Source: Tetrahymena thermophila SB210 (Eukaryota > Ciliophora > Oligohymenophorea > Hymenostomatida > Tetrahymenidae). Taken from it: 64,000 nucleotides of DNA. This document shows, in pieces, positions 36,111 to 48,312 of the stretch (positions within the stretch are counted from its first letter, which is position 1; the number at the start of each line of letters is the position of its first letter). The notes beneath the pieces are model-generated. The model saw only the letters and a list, made by a program, of their open reading frames with translations. It did not search any database and had not been told where the DNA came from. The stretch is taken from the NCBI RefSeq assembly GCF_000189635.1, contig NW_002476380.1:372001-436000 (forward strand), read 5' to 3'. A program made the position numbers and the translations under genes.

Positions 36111-39100
36111 ATGAATTTCTAAAATCTATTGAAAAAATAGAACTAGTAGCTTGGAGAAATTTAAATAGGCTTTGATACTGAGGTGTAAAATTCTAACTAG
36201 GCTAATGATGTTTCAAATGCTCTGGAAGCAAAAATTTCTAATATGTAAATAAATAAAGAACTGCTTGGTTCAAAAGAATCTTTTAGTATATAATCAGAAA
36301 GCAGTATAAAATCTCAATTGGATACTACGGATCAATAAAAATAAGAAAATATTTTAGATAATTAATATAATAATTTGGCCTTAATTTAACAAGACTCTGA
36401 TAACAAATAAATTATAGTCAATCAAAATTAAGAGGATGAAGAAAACTAAGAATAAGTTAGTTTAGATAAATAAAAATAAGAGCGCTCCTTGTCTATATAG
36501 ATAAACCATTCAATTAGTGAAATGAAAAACTATTCTTCATAGTTCATAAAAGAATACAAATACATAAGTTAAATTTAATAATATTAACCAAATATTATTG
36601 AGGAAAACAAAAAAGATTAATACACAATATCTGTAACTAATTTCAATAAATTACTTCATCAATTCTAATGCTGGCCACATTTAATAAGAGGTTTACAACA
36701 TTCAGTAATTTTATCAAATTTTTATTTTAAAACTAGTGTTAATTTTTATTTTTCAATAAAATATAGTTTGAAATATTGTCAAAAAAATTTGTAAGACTAT
36801 AAGTCTAAATTGCTTAAAGAATTGAAGATCATTTCAAAATCACCTATACACTTAAAGATGAAGATCTTGGTTGTCTTTTAAAAAATAATAAAAATTTATG
36901 TGATGAGTTAGAACAGCTAAAATAATAGTTTTTAAATGAAAAATCAATTTAGGAGAGTAGTATTAATGAGTGCATTTCAAATCTAACACAGTAATTTAAT
37001 GATATATATGGCACAGCATTAACTGAGAATTAAAGAGAAGATATTTTAAAAGCTAAAAGTGAATTAAATAACTTGTATTTAGAAAGAGATTAAAAATTGA
37101 TGGAACTTACATAAAATTTTCAATAAACTGTGTGTAATTTTAACCTTTTATCAAATGAAGAATAATTTAAAAACCTTGAAATCTAAGAAATAATAAAAGA
37201 AATTTCTAAACTTAATCGATAAGAATAAAAAATTTTAACAGACGCTTAATGTTCATATGAAGAATTTAAATAGCGCCGAGATGAAAAAATCAAAGATATT
37301 TCTCTATAAATTTAAGGTTATTAAAAGTAAATTTAGGATTTACAGACCGAAAAGGAAAAGAAAGAAGAAAACAATCTAAAAAAATTAGAAAAAGATTTAA
37401 ATTAAATTAAAGTCTGCCATTCAACCATTTAAAAAATATTTATGTAATCTAATAAAGATTGTTTTCATTACATAATTTTACTTGATTAAAGTAGCAGCTT
37501 CTAAAATGCCTATTAATCTGCAAAGAATGGAATCTTATAATTTACTAAAAATTTACAATAAAATGACGTTTTAACTATAGTAAGCTTTGCAAGCAGTTCT
37601 AGAATAATAGTTTAAAAGTAGAAAGTATCTTAAATTAATTTAAATTCATTAGAAGCAAACTTAAGAAATATGCTCTGTGGTGGAACATGCTTCATCTCAG
37701 CTTTTGAATCTTTAAAGTAGATCATCTAAAATCAATTAAATACAAATGAATATCCTATAATTTTATTTGTTACTGATGGCTAAGATAGTTCAAATCTTTC
37801 TAATACAATTTTAGATGTTAGAAATTAGGTAGAAGATTTAATATTTTTTACTGTAGGGTATGGTTATCAAATCAACCAAAAGTAGCTTCATTTAATTACA
37901 AATTTATTTAATAGAACGGATAACCTTACTAAAAATATTAATAATAATAAAACAATTAAACTATATTACGAAAATTAAACTCCCGATAAGCTTTAATAAG
38001 ATATCATAAAAATATCTTAAAATAAACTTAGTATTGAAGAGATATAAGAGGCTGCAGATTTCTTAGAGAAAAGTTTTAATAAGTAAAATTAATTATCTGA
38101 AGATTACTACACATCGAAAATTTAAGGATTAGAAAAAAGAATCCAAGAATGTGTTAATTAAGAAAAATAATTAATGGATAATCAAAAAAATATATAACAC
38201 TTTAGAGATTAAAGTAAACAATAATTAGAATAAATATAATAACAAATTTAATCATTGAAAAATTAGAAATTCGCACATGAAAATAGAATTTAAAAAATAA
38301 AATCAGAGAAACTAGCTCTTGATAAAAATTTCTAAAATAAAATCATCAGTAATTAGACCAATCTTTAATCTAATATGAAATAAGAAAATTATGAAGCACT
38401 GTATGAATATTAAATAAAACAAATTAATTAAGAGGCTGATTCTTTAATTAAAAAAACAGAGGATAAAATGTAAGCTATAAGAAAAGAAGAAGATATGTCT
38501 GTGGAGAAAAATAGAAAACGAATTATAGAGCTAGGTTTTTAAAATATTTAATAATTTTATAAATTTAGAGAACTCTATGAAAATATAGGATCTATTTAAT
38601 AGTCAGCTTCAAATATAAAATAAAAGTACATTATTATGTTGGATGCTATGATTGATATTGGTCAAATGCTTGAATAAAATATTAATTGTTCTAAAAAAAA
38701 TATTGAAAATATGAATAAAAATGATACTGAAAATAGAATTTTGTAATATTTTTAAAAATTTGATAAAGATATATGCTTATAGGATAAATCAGAGGCTAAA
38801 AGAAAAGTTTTACTAATATAAAATTCCTCTATTTACAATATATGCTAGTAATAAAAAAAGGAAAGTCTATATGAAAACTGTATAAACAATTTAGAGTTTT
38901 CAGATCTTTTCAAGTTAGTAGACCAGGATGAGAAAAGCTAAGAAAAATATATTATTAAAGAAATTGTTCCAAATATAATTAAGCAACCTAAATAATAAAT
39001 TTCAAATTAACTTTAAATTTAAAAATATAATACCAAAATTAATGAAATTAAAATGAAAATCGAAGAATAAACAGATAATAATAAAATTCAACTTTTAACA

Positions 39101-39421
39101 TAAACCTTAGAATAATATGAGGAATAATTAGATTTGTTAAAAGATAAAGAACAAGATTTGATAGCAGATTACTAAGACAGAAACTACGATGATATTAAAA
39201 TTGTTAAGTAGATCACATACTCTTTTATCGAAGCAATCAAATGTGCCTCAATAGAATTAAAGTATCAGTTTGCTGTTTTACCTTATAGGCATTACATGAA
39301 TAATATTTATAACTGCTATTATACTCTTAAAATTTATGAAAACCCAAAATTATTAGATAATTATGTTCAATCAGAAACATTTGAAACCAAGTAAAGATAA
39401 CTCGAAAACAATCCGAAATGA
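36111..39421 (+). CDS. Large coiled-coil protein with a von Willebrand factor A domain
   Basis: Two exons (36111-36704, 36767-39421) give 1082 residues, phase 0. After an acidic Gln/Asn-rich N-terminus and a coiled coil, a vWA domain spans about residues 425-600. It contains HYIILLDQSSS with the MIDAS DxSxS starting at Asp438, NDVLTIVSFASSSRIIV, GGTCFISAFES supplying the MIDAS Thr, and PIILFVTDGQDSS with Asp535. These are the residues that coordinate Mg2+ in ligand-binding vWA domains. The remaining 480 residues are mainly coiled coil, ending in a compact region (SFIEAIKCASIELKYQFAVL). Likely an intracellular scaffold using vWA for regulated partner binding. The ATG follows a typical A-rich ciliate leader. 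Confidence 0.88.
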
Positions 39422-40611
39422 TATTCATGTAAAGAGGGTGAAATTCTTTTTGCTCACAAAATTTGAAAAAAATTGCTCAAAATTTTTTCAAATCTTCACT
39501 TGAACTTGTCAAGTTTATTCTGGTTTCCAGCCTTCCTGAATTACCTATAACTAAAGGATATTAAACTGAGTAATTTTGTTTTCTATGTTCTAACTGCATT
39601 TATTTTTTTTATATTTTAGCCATTTTTAAATAAATTCAATAAAATCAAAATACTATCAAAGAGAAACAAAATATTTTATTAAGTATTAACATTTTTTTTT
39701 ATAAATAAGTTTTAATTTTCTTAAAAAAAAATAGATAGCTAGCTATTTTTATTCATTTTTTAAAAATAATTTTTAGTATTTTATATTAAATTAAATTTTC
39801 TATTATAATTTTGGAAATACATTAATTAATCAATATTGTTTTTTATCACACAATATTAATATAGTTTTCTTTGAAGTAGTATACTTAAATTATCAATAAA
39901 TTTAAAATAAACTTAATTTTGCATTTAATTAATTAATATTATTACAAATCCACAATTAAGAAAACTTAAAATGCAAATTAAAATTAAAATTTTATTGATT
40001 TTCTTTCTATTTTTAATTCTACTTCTATATATTCACCAGATAGATCATGATTTTGGGTAAATTTTAGTGATCACATTAAATACCTAAAATATATGATAAA
40101 TTTTATTTTATAGTTTTTAATTATTTCATTGATCAACAAAGGTTAATTGCACATTAAAAATCATATTCTTCTTATATAATATTCTTAATTTATTAATTTG
40201 GATCAAACAAATTTTTGTAATTTTATTTTGTTAAGTTTCTTAATTTTTATATGAACTAAATATGTTTGTAGTCTAAAAGAAAAATAAAACTTATACATAT
40301 ACTAAAATTTGAAGATATTTATTTTAAAAATGCTTTATTTATCAACCTTGTAAATATTTAATAAAACATTTTTTAATACGCTTTACTTTATTTACTAACT
40401 AAAATTATACTTAATTACCTCTTGCTTGAAAAGATTTATTATCACAAATAACTAGAATTTACAAATATTTAACAATTAATAATAATCTATTAGTTAAGTT
40501 TATAAGAATTGCTTTAAATAAATCTTTAGGAGAATTATGTCATCTATACCATACAGTAAAAAACTCTATATATGTTTTTTAATCAAGGTGTTTAGTCTTT
40601 GAAGCAATCAA
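39422..40611. other. Intergenic, one possible micro-ORF
   Basis: AT-rich. A 41-codon frame at 39971-40096 starts MQIKIKILLIFFLFLILLLY in a good AAAATG context, which would be a membrane or signal segment. It is too short and hydrophobic to accept without expression data. Confidence 0.45.
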
Positions 40612-40989
40612 TCATTAAGAAGGGTTTTGGTTGAAGACAAAAGTATATAATAAGAAAGCTATCACTATGCCAACTACAACTAAACCTACTAATGTTTGAC
40701 TACCAGATCCTTCAACATCTAATTAACCTGGTAATGGAGTAGATCCGTCAGCAATTTTTCCAATTGCGAAAGTTTATAACTTCTTTTGGGCGGATTCAGA
40801 ATGAGCAGCTTCTTAAAACTTTTTAGTTGCATCCTTACCACCTCTATTAGTAATCACAATAGGGCCACCAGGATGGTCATTTAAATAAGAGGTAGCGTTA
40901 TAAACTATATTGTTAACAACAATCCAACAATCTTCTTCAGTGTTGTGTTGGGCTACTTCAGACCATTCGATTTGCTTATCAGTTGACAT
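40612..40989 (-). CDS. Tail-anchored cytochrome b5
   Basis: Single exon of 125 residues. The heme-binding core has the family motif DHPGG with axial ligand His39 and the second ligand His63 in [25 protein letters not shown] is the usual preceding strand-turn. A Gly/Ser linker leads to one C-terminal membrane helix ([20 protein letters not shown]) with a short polar tail, the tail-anchor layout of endoplasmic reticulum or mitochondrial outer-membrane b5. It passes electrons to desaturases and other oxidases. Length and domain order are normal. The start ATG follows a clean AT-rich leader and is the only sensible one. Confidence 0.96.
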
Positions 40990-43076
40990 TTTTATTGAAT
41001 TACCTACTTAAATTTTTGATTTTTGTGAATTTAATTTATCTTATTAAATTTTGTAATTTTTTTTAATTTTTGGTGTCAATTTTTGATAATATGAATGATG
41101 CTATTTATTTTATACCTCATAGATTCCTAAATGATAGCACAAATTTAATTTACTTAAGTAATAACTTCTTTTAATTTAAAAAGTAAAACTTTGTTAGATA
41201 TTGCATTGTAAATGACGCAACAAATTTCTTTGAATTTTCTTAACTTAATTTATCTAAGTATGAATTCTTTCTAAGATAAGCTTTCGTGTGATAGCTATTT
41301 AATTATTAACTCAACCAACTATCTATTACTCTTAATTTGCTTACACTCAGTTATTTTTTATCAAATAGTATTAAGATATTTATCTCAAATTAAATATGAT
41401 CTTTAAAATTGATAAAATAAGTTTAAATATCAAAAATATAATAGCAAAATTTTTATTTTACAATAAAATATTATCATTAAAATTTATTATTTCAATTAAT
41501 TTTAACTAGAATACAAACGCTAATATATTAGTTTAACTTAAATAATCTACACTCTAATTTTTCACAATTTAAATATTATATTAATATTAAATAAAATTGA
41601 GTATCTCCATATTATTTTTACTTTTTAAAAAATGCATTATTTAAGTTTGAATTTTCAAATATATTAAAGATATTCATTAATAAATTTGTATTTAGTTTTA
41701 ATCTGTTTATTATTTTTTTATTATTTATTTGTATTTTTTTATCTTAGTTTTTCAGTTAGAGTTTTATTCTTTTTTTATTTTTCTTCTTTTATTTTGTTTT
41801 ATTTAATTTTAATTTTAAATTTAAATTTTATTTGAATTTTAATTTTTTTCTTTCTATGTTATTTGATTTTAAAAGCTCAAGGTCTCTCAATGCTCTACTA
41901 CTGCTCATCAATTCAAAGGTACCTACAGGAAAGAGTGCTTTGTGTAATACTTTTTTTAGAGAGCTTAATAATTACTTTTTTGCTCTTTTTTCACGCTCGA
42001 TTCCGGGCTTAAAAACTTGGCCGAAAGAAAGGACTTTGTGAAAAATATAGTTCTCTTTATTGATTAAAAACTTAAGAAGCTATCTTTTCCACAAAGTGTT
42101 TGGCTCTTTGCCTCGCATAGGAAAATAAAGAATGCGTTTAAGGCAATTTACTGTAAGTTTACAGTTATTGATTTTTCAATCATCGATTCGATTCCGCGGG
42201 ATGGGTTTCCATGGAGTTACAAATATATATTTAATAAATAATTAAGCTAAAAGTTAAAAAATCTTACGCTTTTGACTTACTTTAGCAAAAATTGATGGGA
42301 AGTTAGGGGTTTTTGTAGAGGGTTTATAGTTTACCTATTAATTTTCTAAAAATGGTTAATATAAAATATTTGTTTAATAAAATAATTTTGTTTATTATTC
42401 AAAAATGAAAGCCTTTTATTTGTTAAATGAAAGACTTCCCTTTTTGGTTAGCTTTTTATTAATTTATTTTCTTAAAAAACAATTTCAAATTTGAAAATAA
42501 TTAAAAAATTTGATAATACAAAAAATAATCTTTTTTCAATTTGCTTATAATTATTCATTTTTTATTTTTTGAATATAAATTTTCAAAACTCTTTCAATAT
42601 CTAAATAATAGCTTCATATTAAATTCCAATACATTTTTAATTAACTTTTTCCATTTTATTACCAAAGTATATTTTAAATATTTGAATACTGATTGTAACT
42701 TGAATTTAATTAAATGCATATAATTTAAACAATTATTATTTTTTTTTGTCTCTTATGTAATATAAAAATAATTTTAAACGTATTTTGAAAGAAAAAAATA
42801 TTTTTTTATTTGATTTAAAATTTATTTATTTTAAATATTTCGTTTTGGCGGTTTGTTTTTAATAATCATACAAATTAATATATATAATTAACTTTGTATG
42901 ATATCTAAATCAAGAGCGATTTGCCTAATTTTGATAAATCAGGGGGAAATTTTATTTTTAATTTTTTTTGCTTTTCTTGAATTAATTAAGTTAAAATCTT
43001 TATAATTAATAAATAAGAAAAAAATACAAACCAAAAAAAAGAAAAGAAAACAATTAAATTTAAAAATAAAACAAAA
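40990..43076. other. Intergenic, with a compositional island at 41.9-42.35 kb
   Basis: About 2 kb with no accepted gene. Most is ordinary AT-rich spacer; the island is listed separately. Confidence 0.5.
41870..42350. other. GC-richer island of unknown nature (RNA gene, element remnant or decayed ORF)
   Basis: This stretch has noticeably more C/G and CpG (attccgggc, ttccgcgggatgggtttcc, ttggccgaaag) than anything nearby outside the RNA genes. On the minus strand a frame from ATG 42118 reads about 90 plausible residues (for example SFGQVFKPGIEREKRAKK and PVGTFELMSSSRALRDLEL). Its codons (CGA, GGC, CCC, GTC) are unlike local usage and it fades into an A-rich run with no clear end. The plus-strand frame at 41832-42041 overlaps it. 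It could be a mobile-element remnant, a foreign fragment or a structured RNA. I cannot decide between these. Confidence 0.35.
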
Positions 43077-43295
43077 ATGAACTTATTTAAAGCATACTAT
43101 ATGTTTTTTAATAAAAGAAAAGCCCTATATTACTTATAAATAATAAGTTTTTAAATCAAAGAAGAATTTGTTTACCAGTAGCATTTCTTCTTATTCATAG
43201 ATTTTACTAATTTGATAATGGCCAAGTATAAAATTCATATCAATTAGTAAAGTTATGAATATCCATCCATCAAACGAAATAAATTTTTTAAATGA
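43077..43295 (+). CDS. Possible small hypothetical protein
   Basis: A 72-codon frame with a strong ciliate start context (acaaaaATG). It begins MNLFKAYYMFFNKRKALYYL and contains TAA/TAG read as Gln. The composition is Phe/Tyr/Lys-rich and AT-driven, with no domain. A chance open frame is quite possible because only TGA stops translation. Confidence 0.3.
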
Positions 43296-43504
43296 AAATA
43301 AGTAATATAGAAACTAAAATAAAAGATATCGAAAATAATTATATTTATTTTCGGTTGATTTTTCAAAATTCTATTTGTAATTGTATGACAGAAATAAGTT
43401 CTCTTTTTTACCAGTTTTTTACCCCTAGAAAATCAGATCAAGAAGATCAAGAGACAGATCACAGAAGAGAGCATTTAAGAGAAGGGAAACAATTGAGCGA
43501 TTGA
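43292..43504 (+). CDS. Possible small hypothetical protein with a charged tail
   Basis: A 70-codon frame overlapping the previous one by four bases. The C-terminal part is unusually hydrophilic and GC-richer (FTPRKSDQEDQETDHRREHL), which is not typical of random AT-rich DNA. It uses no TAA/TAG Gln. It might be an exon or a remnant of a larger gene. No family is recognised. Confidence 0.3.
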   Translation: MKISNIETKIKDIENNYIYFRLIFQNSICNCMTEISSLFYQFFTPRKSDQEDQETDHRREHLREGKQLSD

Positions 43505-44012
43505 GACATTTGAGAAGCTGAGATAATAAAAAGAACAAAAAGAAAAAAAGAAAGAAAAATTAAAAAATTTAAATAAAGTTAAGCAATAAAAAATATTTAA
43601 AATAAAAAAATAAAAATAAATAAAGAGGAAAAAATAAATAGAACAAAAATAATAAATAATACCAAATAACATCACAAATAAAAAAAAGCAAAATAAAAAA
43701 GTAAATTAAATAAAATAAAAGATTAAATTAAATTAAAACACGTATTTACTTTTGCGCTATTTTACAAAATAAAATTTGTTTAGATTTAGCTAGCTAATAT
43801 TTTTTATTTGCAAGTTATATAAATCATTTAATATTTGCTTATCTAAATTTAAATTTTTTATTAATAAAAAGATTTTTTAAAAATAATTTTAATTTGAAGA
43901 ATAAATTAAACAAAAAGATCATAAATGTACTCTAAAATAATGATAATTAATATTTAATATAAATATTTACAATTAGAAATTTATTAATTATGGTTAAATT
44001 TCATCTTATTTA
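43505..44012. other. Intergenic, A-rich run
   Basis: Contains a long purine/A-rich stretch (about 43520-43740) with little complexity and no gene, then AT-rich DNA up to the stop of the minus-strand gene. Confidence 0.55.
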
Positions 44013-45980
44013 TCAAAATTGTTTATTGCGTGGAGAATTTTGATTTAATTAAGAAGGATTATACTAACTTTTTAATTTTGAAGCATTAGTAAATCTTTTG
44101 GGACTATTATTTTTTGAGCTATTTCTAGATTTTGATATTTTAATATTTGGGGTCTTTGATCTTACAGGAATTACTATTTTTTAATCATTAGTTTATTAGG
44201 CTTTTACTTCTTGCTATTAATTGCATATTGTTTTTGGTAAATTTTAAGATACATAGTTAAATAATTAATCTTAAGGTTCTAAATGTTATATCTGCTATCC
44301 ATGGGGAGTGTTAGAACAAAAGGTGTTTTAAAGTACTTAAGGTAATTACATTTGTTATTATTATCTACTTGGATGATTATATGATTTTCTTCTCTTCTTT
44401 GAATTAGAAGAAGAAGGATGCTATATTTGAACTGTGTTAGTAGGATATTAATTATTATCCTATTATGGATTAATATTAAAATTATTATTTTCTTATAAAT
44501 TGTATGACTTGTTTTGCTTATCTACATATTTTGGGGTTTTTTAGAATCCGTTTTAAGTTTAATTCAAATTACTAGGAGATATTGCTCTTCCTGTAACACT
44601 GCTATGCTATTTATTACGTTTATAAAAATTGAAATTTGTATGGTTTTTATTAAATTCTTAAATTTCTTTGACTTTTTCTTTAAACTGATCTCTTAAATAC
44701 TTTAAATGCAGTTCACTTTAATCAACTCCGTATGCGTTTTTAATCATTTTAGGACTATTATGAAATACAAAACTTTTTCTTCTTACTTATCTAGTTGAAT
44801 TTAAAATTTTTTATATATTAGATGGTGTAGCATAAACTTGCATCTAGCTGCCACGGTTACTTAATAAAAATTTATTTGCATCAACACGAATACTGCCATC
44901 AGGCTGGATATTTTATTCTATGTTTTCATATTCTTAAATCATATCAACTTATTCATTTTAACTTAAATTCAGATTTTTCTTCTTGAGTTTTCTTTTCTTT
45001 CTATAAACTAAATTGTTATTGTTGTTACTACTACTTAAACTTTTTATTTCTTCTATATTATCATGCTAATTATTTTATCCTAAATGATACTACAATAGAC
45101 TATTCGGGTTGGAGCTTCTAGGAGATTAATTTTCATTTTAATAACTGATTGTTGTTTCAGATTCAAATTAATATCTCTAAGATATTATTTAATCTTATTA
45201 AGTTGATGCTGCTGTACTAATTTTATTGTTGTGATTCTAGTAATTTGGAAGCTGCAACTGCTTATAAACTTTTGGTTCATAAGCATTTATTTTATGAACT
45301 TTTGCTAACGTATTCTTAAAATCAAATTCATCTACTCTATATTAAGATTTCTCCTATTTTCTATCTGGTGATTATGATTGTCTAAGGGCTTATCTTGAAT
45401 AAATTTCTCCTTGCTTGGTTTGATATGAAGTTATTGTTTAATTTTTAGAGTTTTCTGTAAATTTTTAATTATTAACAGAAGATTATTCATAGTCAATTGA
45501 AGACTGCTAATTTTCCAATTCACTTCTGTTATTCATATATTAGTCAATATAAACTTTAGTTTTTAAAAGATCGTTCTTTTTTACTTTTTAACTAGAATTT
45601 GTTTCCATAAAAAGTTTGTTAATTTCCTGGTTTGTCAATGGTTTTTCAACATTTTTTGATCTTTCTTTAGATATTGAGTATTTACTCAAAGAATCAAATG
45701 AGCCTATTTAGTTAGATTAGCTAATATGTTTACTTTAAACTGGACTTTCAAAATCATCGTTGTACGATCCATTGAAATGTTACAGTGTTAAGTCGCCATC
45801 TTCTTTGAAGTATCTTTTCTTTTTCTTTTTTGAATTTTGTTAATTTGTAATACTAGAATTGCTACCTGCTATCCTTGAAGATTAAATATCTAAAGTATGA
45901 GAGATTTATTGATTATCATACATTTAAATTGTTCTAGCTTTAGCAGTATGGCTATTTTACTGCTTTATAGGTTCCTCCAT
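44013..45980 (-). CDS. Gln/Asn/Ser-rich, mostly disordered protein
   Basis: One exon of 655 residues from ATG 45980 to TGA 44013. The N-terminus is MEEPIKQQNSHTAKARTIQ. There are several basic clusters (NSKKKKKRYFKEDG, YRKKRKLKKKN, SKKRRKSYN) that could serve as nuclear localisation signals. The central part, QPDGSIRVDANKFLLSNRGS followed by QVRRKSFVFHNSPKM, is the least Q-rich and may be a small ordered or binding element. The C-terminal third is N/Q/S-rich with KTPNIKISKSRNSSKNNSPK, resembling phosphorylatable SR/SP linkers. No catalytic domain. A nuclear or RNP-granule scaffold is a guess. It reads without interruption, and its many Gln codons are mostly TAA/TAG. Confidence 0.75.
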
Positions 45981-46421
45981 CTATCTCTTTATTATCTGTG
46001 AATAAATTCAAACAAATCGAACAATCTAAAAGTGTATTTCTAAATGTAAAAATGAATTTCAATATAAATGTGTCGTTATTCTTATAAAAAATTAAAATTT
46101 TTAGAAGTATTCAATTATGATTAAATTAACAATCTTAAAAGTCTTTGATATTTGATTTAAAATTTGTTTTGCTTAAAATTAATGGAAGTAATTGAATGTA
46201 ATTAATTATCAGTTATTAAGCTAAATTGTTAAATACTTTAAAGTAATATTAATTTACATATATTTGTTAAATAAACAAAGAATGCCTTCATTATTTTTAA
46301 CATTTCTAAAAAATATTAAAGCAAATTTAATAATCAAATAGTATCCTAAAATCTGCAAAAAATTAAATATCTTTTATATTAAATCTAATTGATATATTAT
46401 TGTAATTATAAATTTTTAGAT
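45981..46421. other. Intergenic between divergent genes
   Basis: Short AT-rich region between two divergent starts; presumably bidirectional promoter DNA, no motif assigned. Confidence 0.55.
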
Positions 46422-47207
46422 ATGTAGGAAGCATAACAAGACTTGCCTTAATGGTTAAAGGCATTAAAAAGATCAATTATCAATAATAGATAGCTTTAGT
46501 TTTCTAATATGTCTCAAATCGCTTATGTATTTAATGGAGAAGCCGGCATAGATAATATTACTTTTGATTCTTATGAGAAAGTAATTAGTGATAATCCATT
46601 ACAAGAATATTCCCTCATTTACACAATTGATTCTAGAAAAAATACTTTTAATGAAATGAAAAACAATAAAGTTGTTGAACTTTGTTGGTATTTCCCATTG
46701 ACTAAAGAATAATATAAAATAAAATGCCATTTCTCTTTTATTGCTTTATAATAAACATAAATAAATGATATATAAATAACAGAAGAAATCTTAATTGAAT
46801 AATTACCCTAAAATTAAAGAGAATTATTAGAAAATGCATGGAATAAAGTTGATAAAGAGGCAAAAAAATTGTATCAATCACCTCATCCAGATACCTGCAA
46901 ACCTAACTAAGAACCTTTAGATGATTTAGAGCGTTTTAATACTCCCGAAAAAAATAAAATATCTAATAATTTTGCTCTATTAGTGCTTACTCCTTTCAGA
47001 AGTAAAATATTTATTAAAATTATTTTTTAAATTAATAAATTTTATTTGCATAAATATTAAGTGGAACATACTTCATTTGCTATGCCTTAAGTTGTTGCTG
47101 ATGGTCGTAAAGAATTCGAATCTATATTTAAACCCTACAAAAAACACTCAAAATATTTATATGTAATTGAGAATAATCAATGGAAAGTTCATACTCTTAA
47201 TCCTTGA
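46422..47207 (+). CDS. Pyridoxamine 5'-phosphate oxidase-like FMN-binding protein (Alr4036 type)
   Basis: Two exons (46422-47001, 47062-47207) give 241 residues, phase 1. The N-terminus PQWLKALKRSIINN, then SLIYTIDSRKNTFNEMKNNK and VVELCWYFPLTKEQYKIK, follow the split-barrel order of this family. ENAWNKVDKEAKKLYQSPHP corresponds to its dimer/loop segment. LLVLTPFRMEHTSF and the closing WKVHTLNP match the family C-terminus. Such proteins bind FMN; some oxidise pyridoxamine phosphate, but the Alr4036 branch is poorly characterised, so only flavin binding is predicted. The last exon is confirmed by family-like sequence on both sides of the splice. ATG 46509 is an internal alternative that would remove the conserved N-terminus. 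Confidence 0.85.
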
Positions 47208-47507
47208 TAGAATATTTTTTTTAATGCCAAAAAAGGAAAAATATTAAATAAATTGCACTGTCTTTAATATATAAATTATCCTTCCAAAATATAATTATAT
47301 AATTAGAATAAATATTATTTTTTTTATAAATTCATCATTTGTATCTTTATTTAAGCAAAAAAAAAAATTGTAAATCCTTTTAATTTATTATAATTTATTT
47401 CTATTTTTTTAATCTGCTTTTAATTATAAACAAAAACTGTGTCTACTAACCAACTAGTTACTCTAATTAGAATTTAAATTATACAATTTTAATAATTATC
47501 GTTTTAA

Positions 47508-47580
47508 GGGCGCTGGCTCCGGTGAGCAGTTATGATCTCCAAAATGATACTTATTGGTTCGACTCCAGTAGTGCCCCCCA
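47508..47580 (+). ncRNA. tRNA-like RNA gene, copy 1 (class T)
   Basis: GGGCGCT pairs with AGTGCCC as a 7-bp acceptor-like stem. GCTC-CGGT-GAGC makes a short D-like arm and ATTGG-TTCGACT-CCAGT a canonical T arm. GGTTCGACTCC equals the Pol III B-box consensus. The central loop contains CTCCAAA, the heptamer of tRNA-Trp (CCA) anticodon loops, but its stem is imperfect. C-CCA is encoded after the acceptor and is followed by T5. Not a standard tRNA because the anticodon arm is poor. Confidence 0.75.
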
Positions 47581-47859
47581 TTTTTAGTTTTTAAATATGT
47601 TTTTATATTTAATACTTGAAATAAAATAAATTTTTAAAATAACACTAAATTAGTTGATATAAATATAATATATATGACTAAATGAATGATAGTAAAATTT
47701 TATTTAAAAAATAAAATAAATTATTCTTAAGTTTATTTAAAATATTTTTTAATAGTTAATCTTGCAATTTATTTAAAAACATAAAATAAAGAGTCTAATT
47801 AATTAATAGCTACTTTAGCTTAGATTTATATTATCAAGTTTGGTTAATTAATGTTTTCA

Positions 47860-47932
47860 GGGCGCTGGCTCCGGTGAGCAGTTATGATCTCCAAAATGAT
47901 ACTTATTGGTTCGACTCCAGTAGTGCCCCCCA
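47860..47932 (+). ncRNA. tRNA-like RNA gene, copy 2 (class T)
   Basis: Identical in the 73-nt module to copy 1, with the same CCCA-T5 end, 352 bp downstream. Confidence 0.75.
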
Positions 47933-47976
47933 TTTTTAGTTTTTATATTTGATGTTCAAAATAAATTAATTTTTAA

Positions 47977-48030
47977 CAGTTATGATCTCCAAAATGATAC
48001 TTATTGGTTCGACTCCAGTAGTGCCCCCCA
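47977..48030 (+). pseudogene. tRNA-like copy 3, 5'-truncated
   Basis: The last 54 nt of the class T module (from cagttatgatctcc through the B box and CCCA) are identical to copies 1 and 2. The acceptor 5' strand and D-like arm are missing, so neither the A box nor the closing stem can form. Confidence 0.8.
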
Positions 48031-48248
48031 TTTTTATTTTATTTTATTTGAGTAAAACAAAATTTAAATAATAAAACTATTTATTACTTAATACAAAATA
48101 AATCAATAAAGCACAATAATTTATTTAAAGATAAAAATCATATTTTAAGTTTAAAATAAACGATTAATCAAATTTAAATAAAATTATCCAACAAAAAATG
48201 ATAATTATTATCTTATATTTATAATAAATTTTAATTAATATTTTTAAA

Positions 48249-48312
48249 GCATTGACTCTGGTGGGCAGTTATGAACTCCAAAATGATACTTATTATCTCA
48301 ATTTAAGCAGTT
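48249..48312 (+). pseudogene. tRNA-like copy 4, degenerate
   Basis: gcattgactctggtgggcag aligns with the class T 5' half, and 'ttatgaactccaaaatgatacttatt' follows. The B box and acceptor 3' strand are destroyed. Confidence 0.7.

Noticed and set aside
41832..42041. 69-codon plus-strand ORF starting MNFNFFLSML
   Set aside because: Its first third is pure AT-rich low complexity and the rest lies antisense to an equally plausible frame inside the compositional island. No family similarity could be argued, so only the island is reported.
47508..47580. Calling the array members ordinary tRNA-Trp(CCA) genes
   Set aside because: The CTCCAAA loop fits Trp, but the anticodon stem has a G-G mismatch in class T and only three inner pairs in class G. 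The D arm is abnormal and CCA is encoded. I therefore kept the call as tRNA-like.
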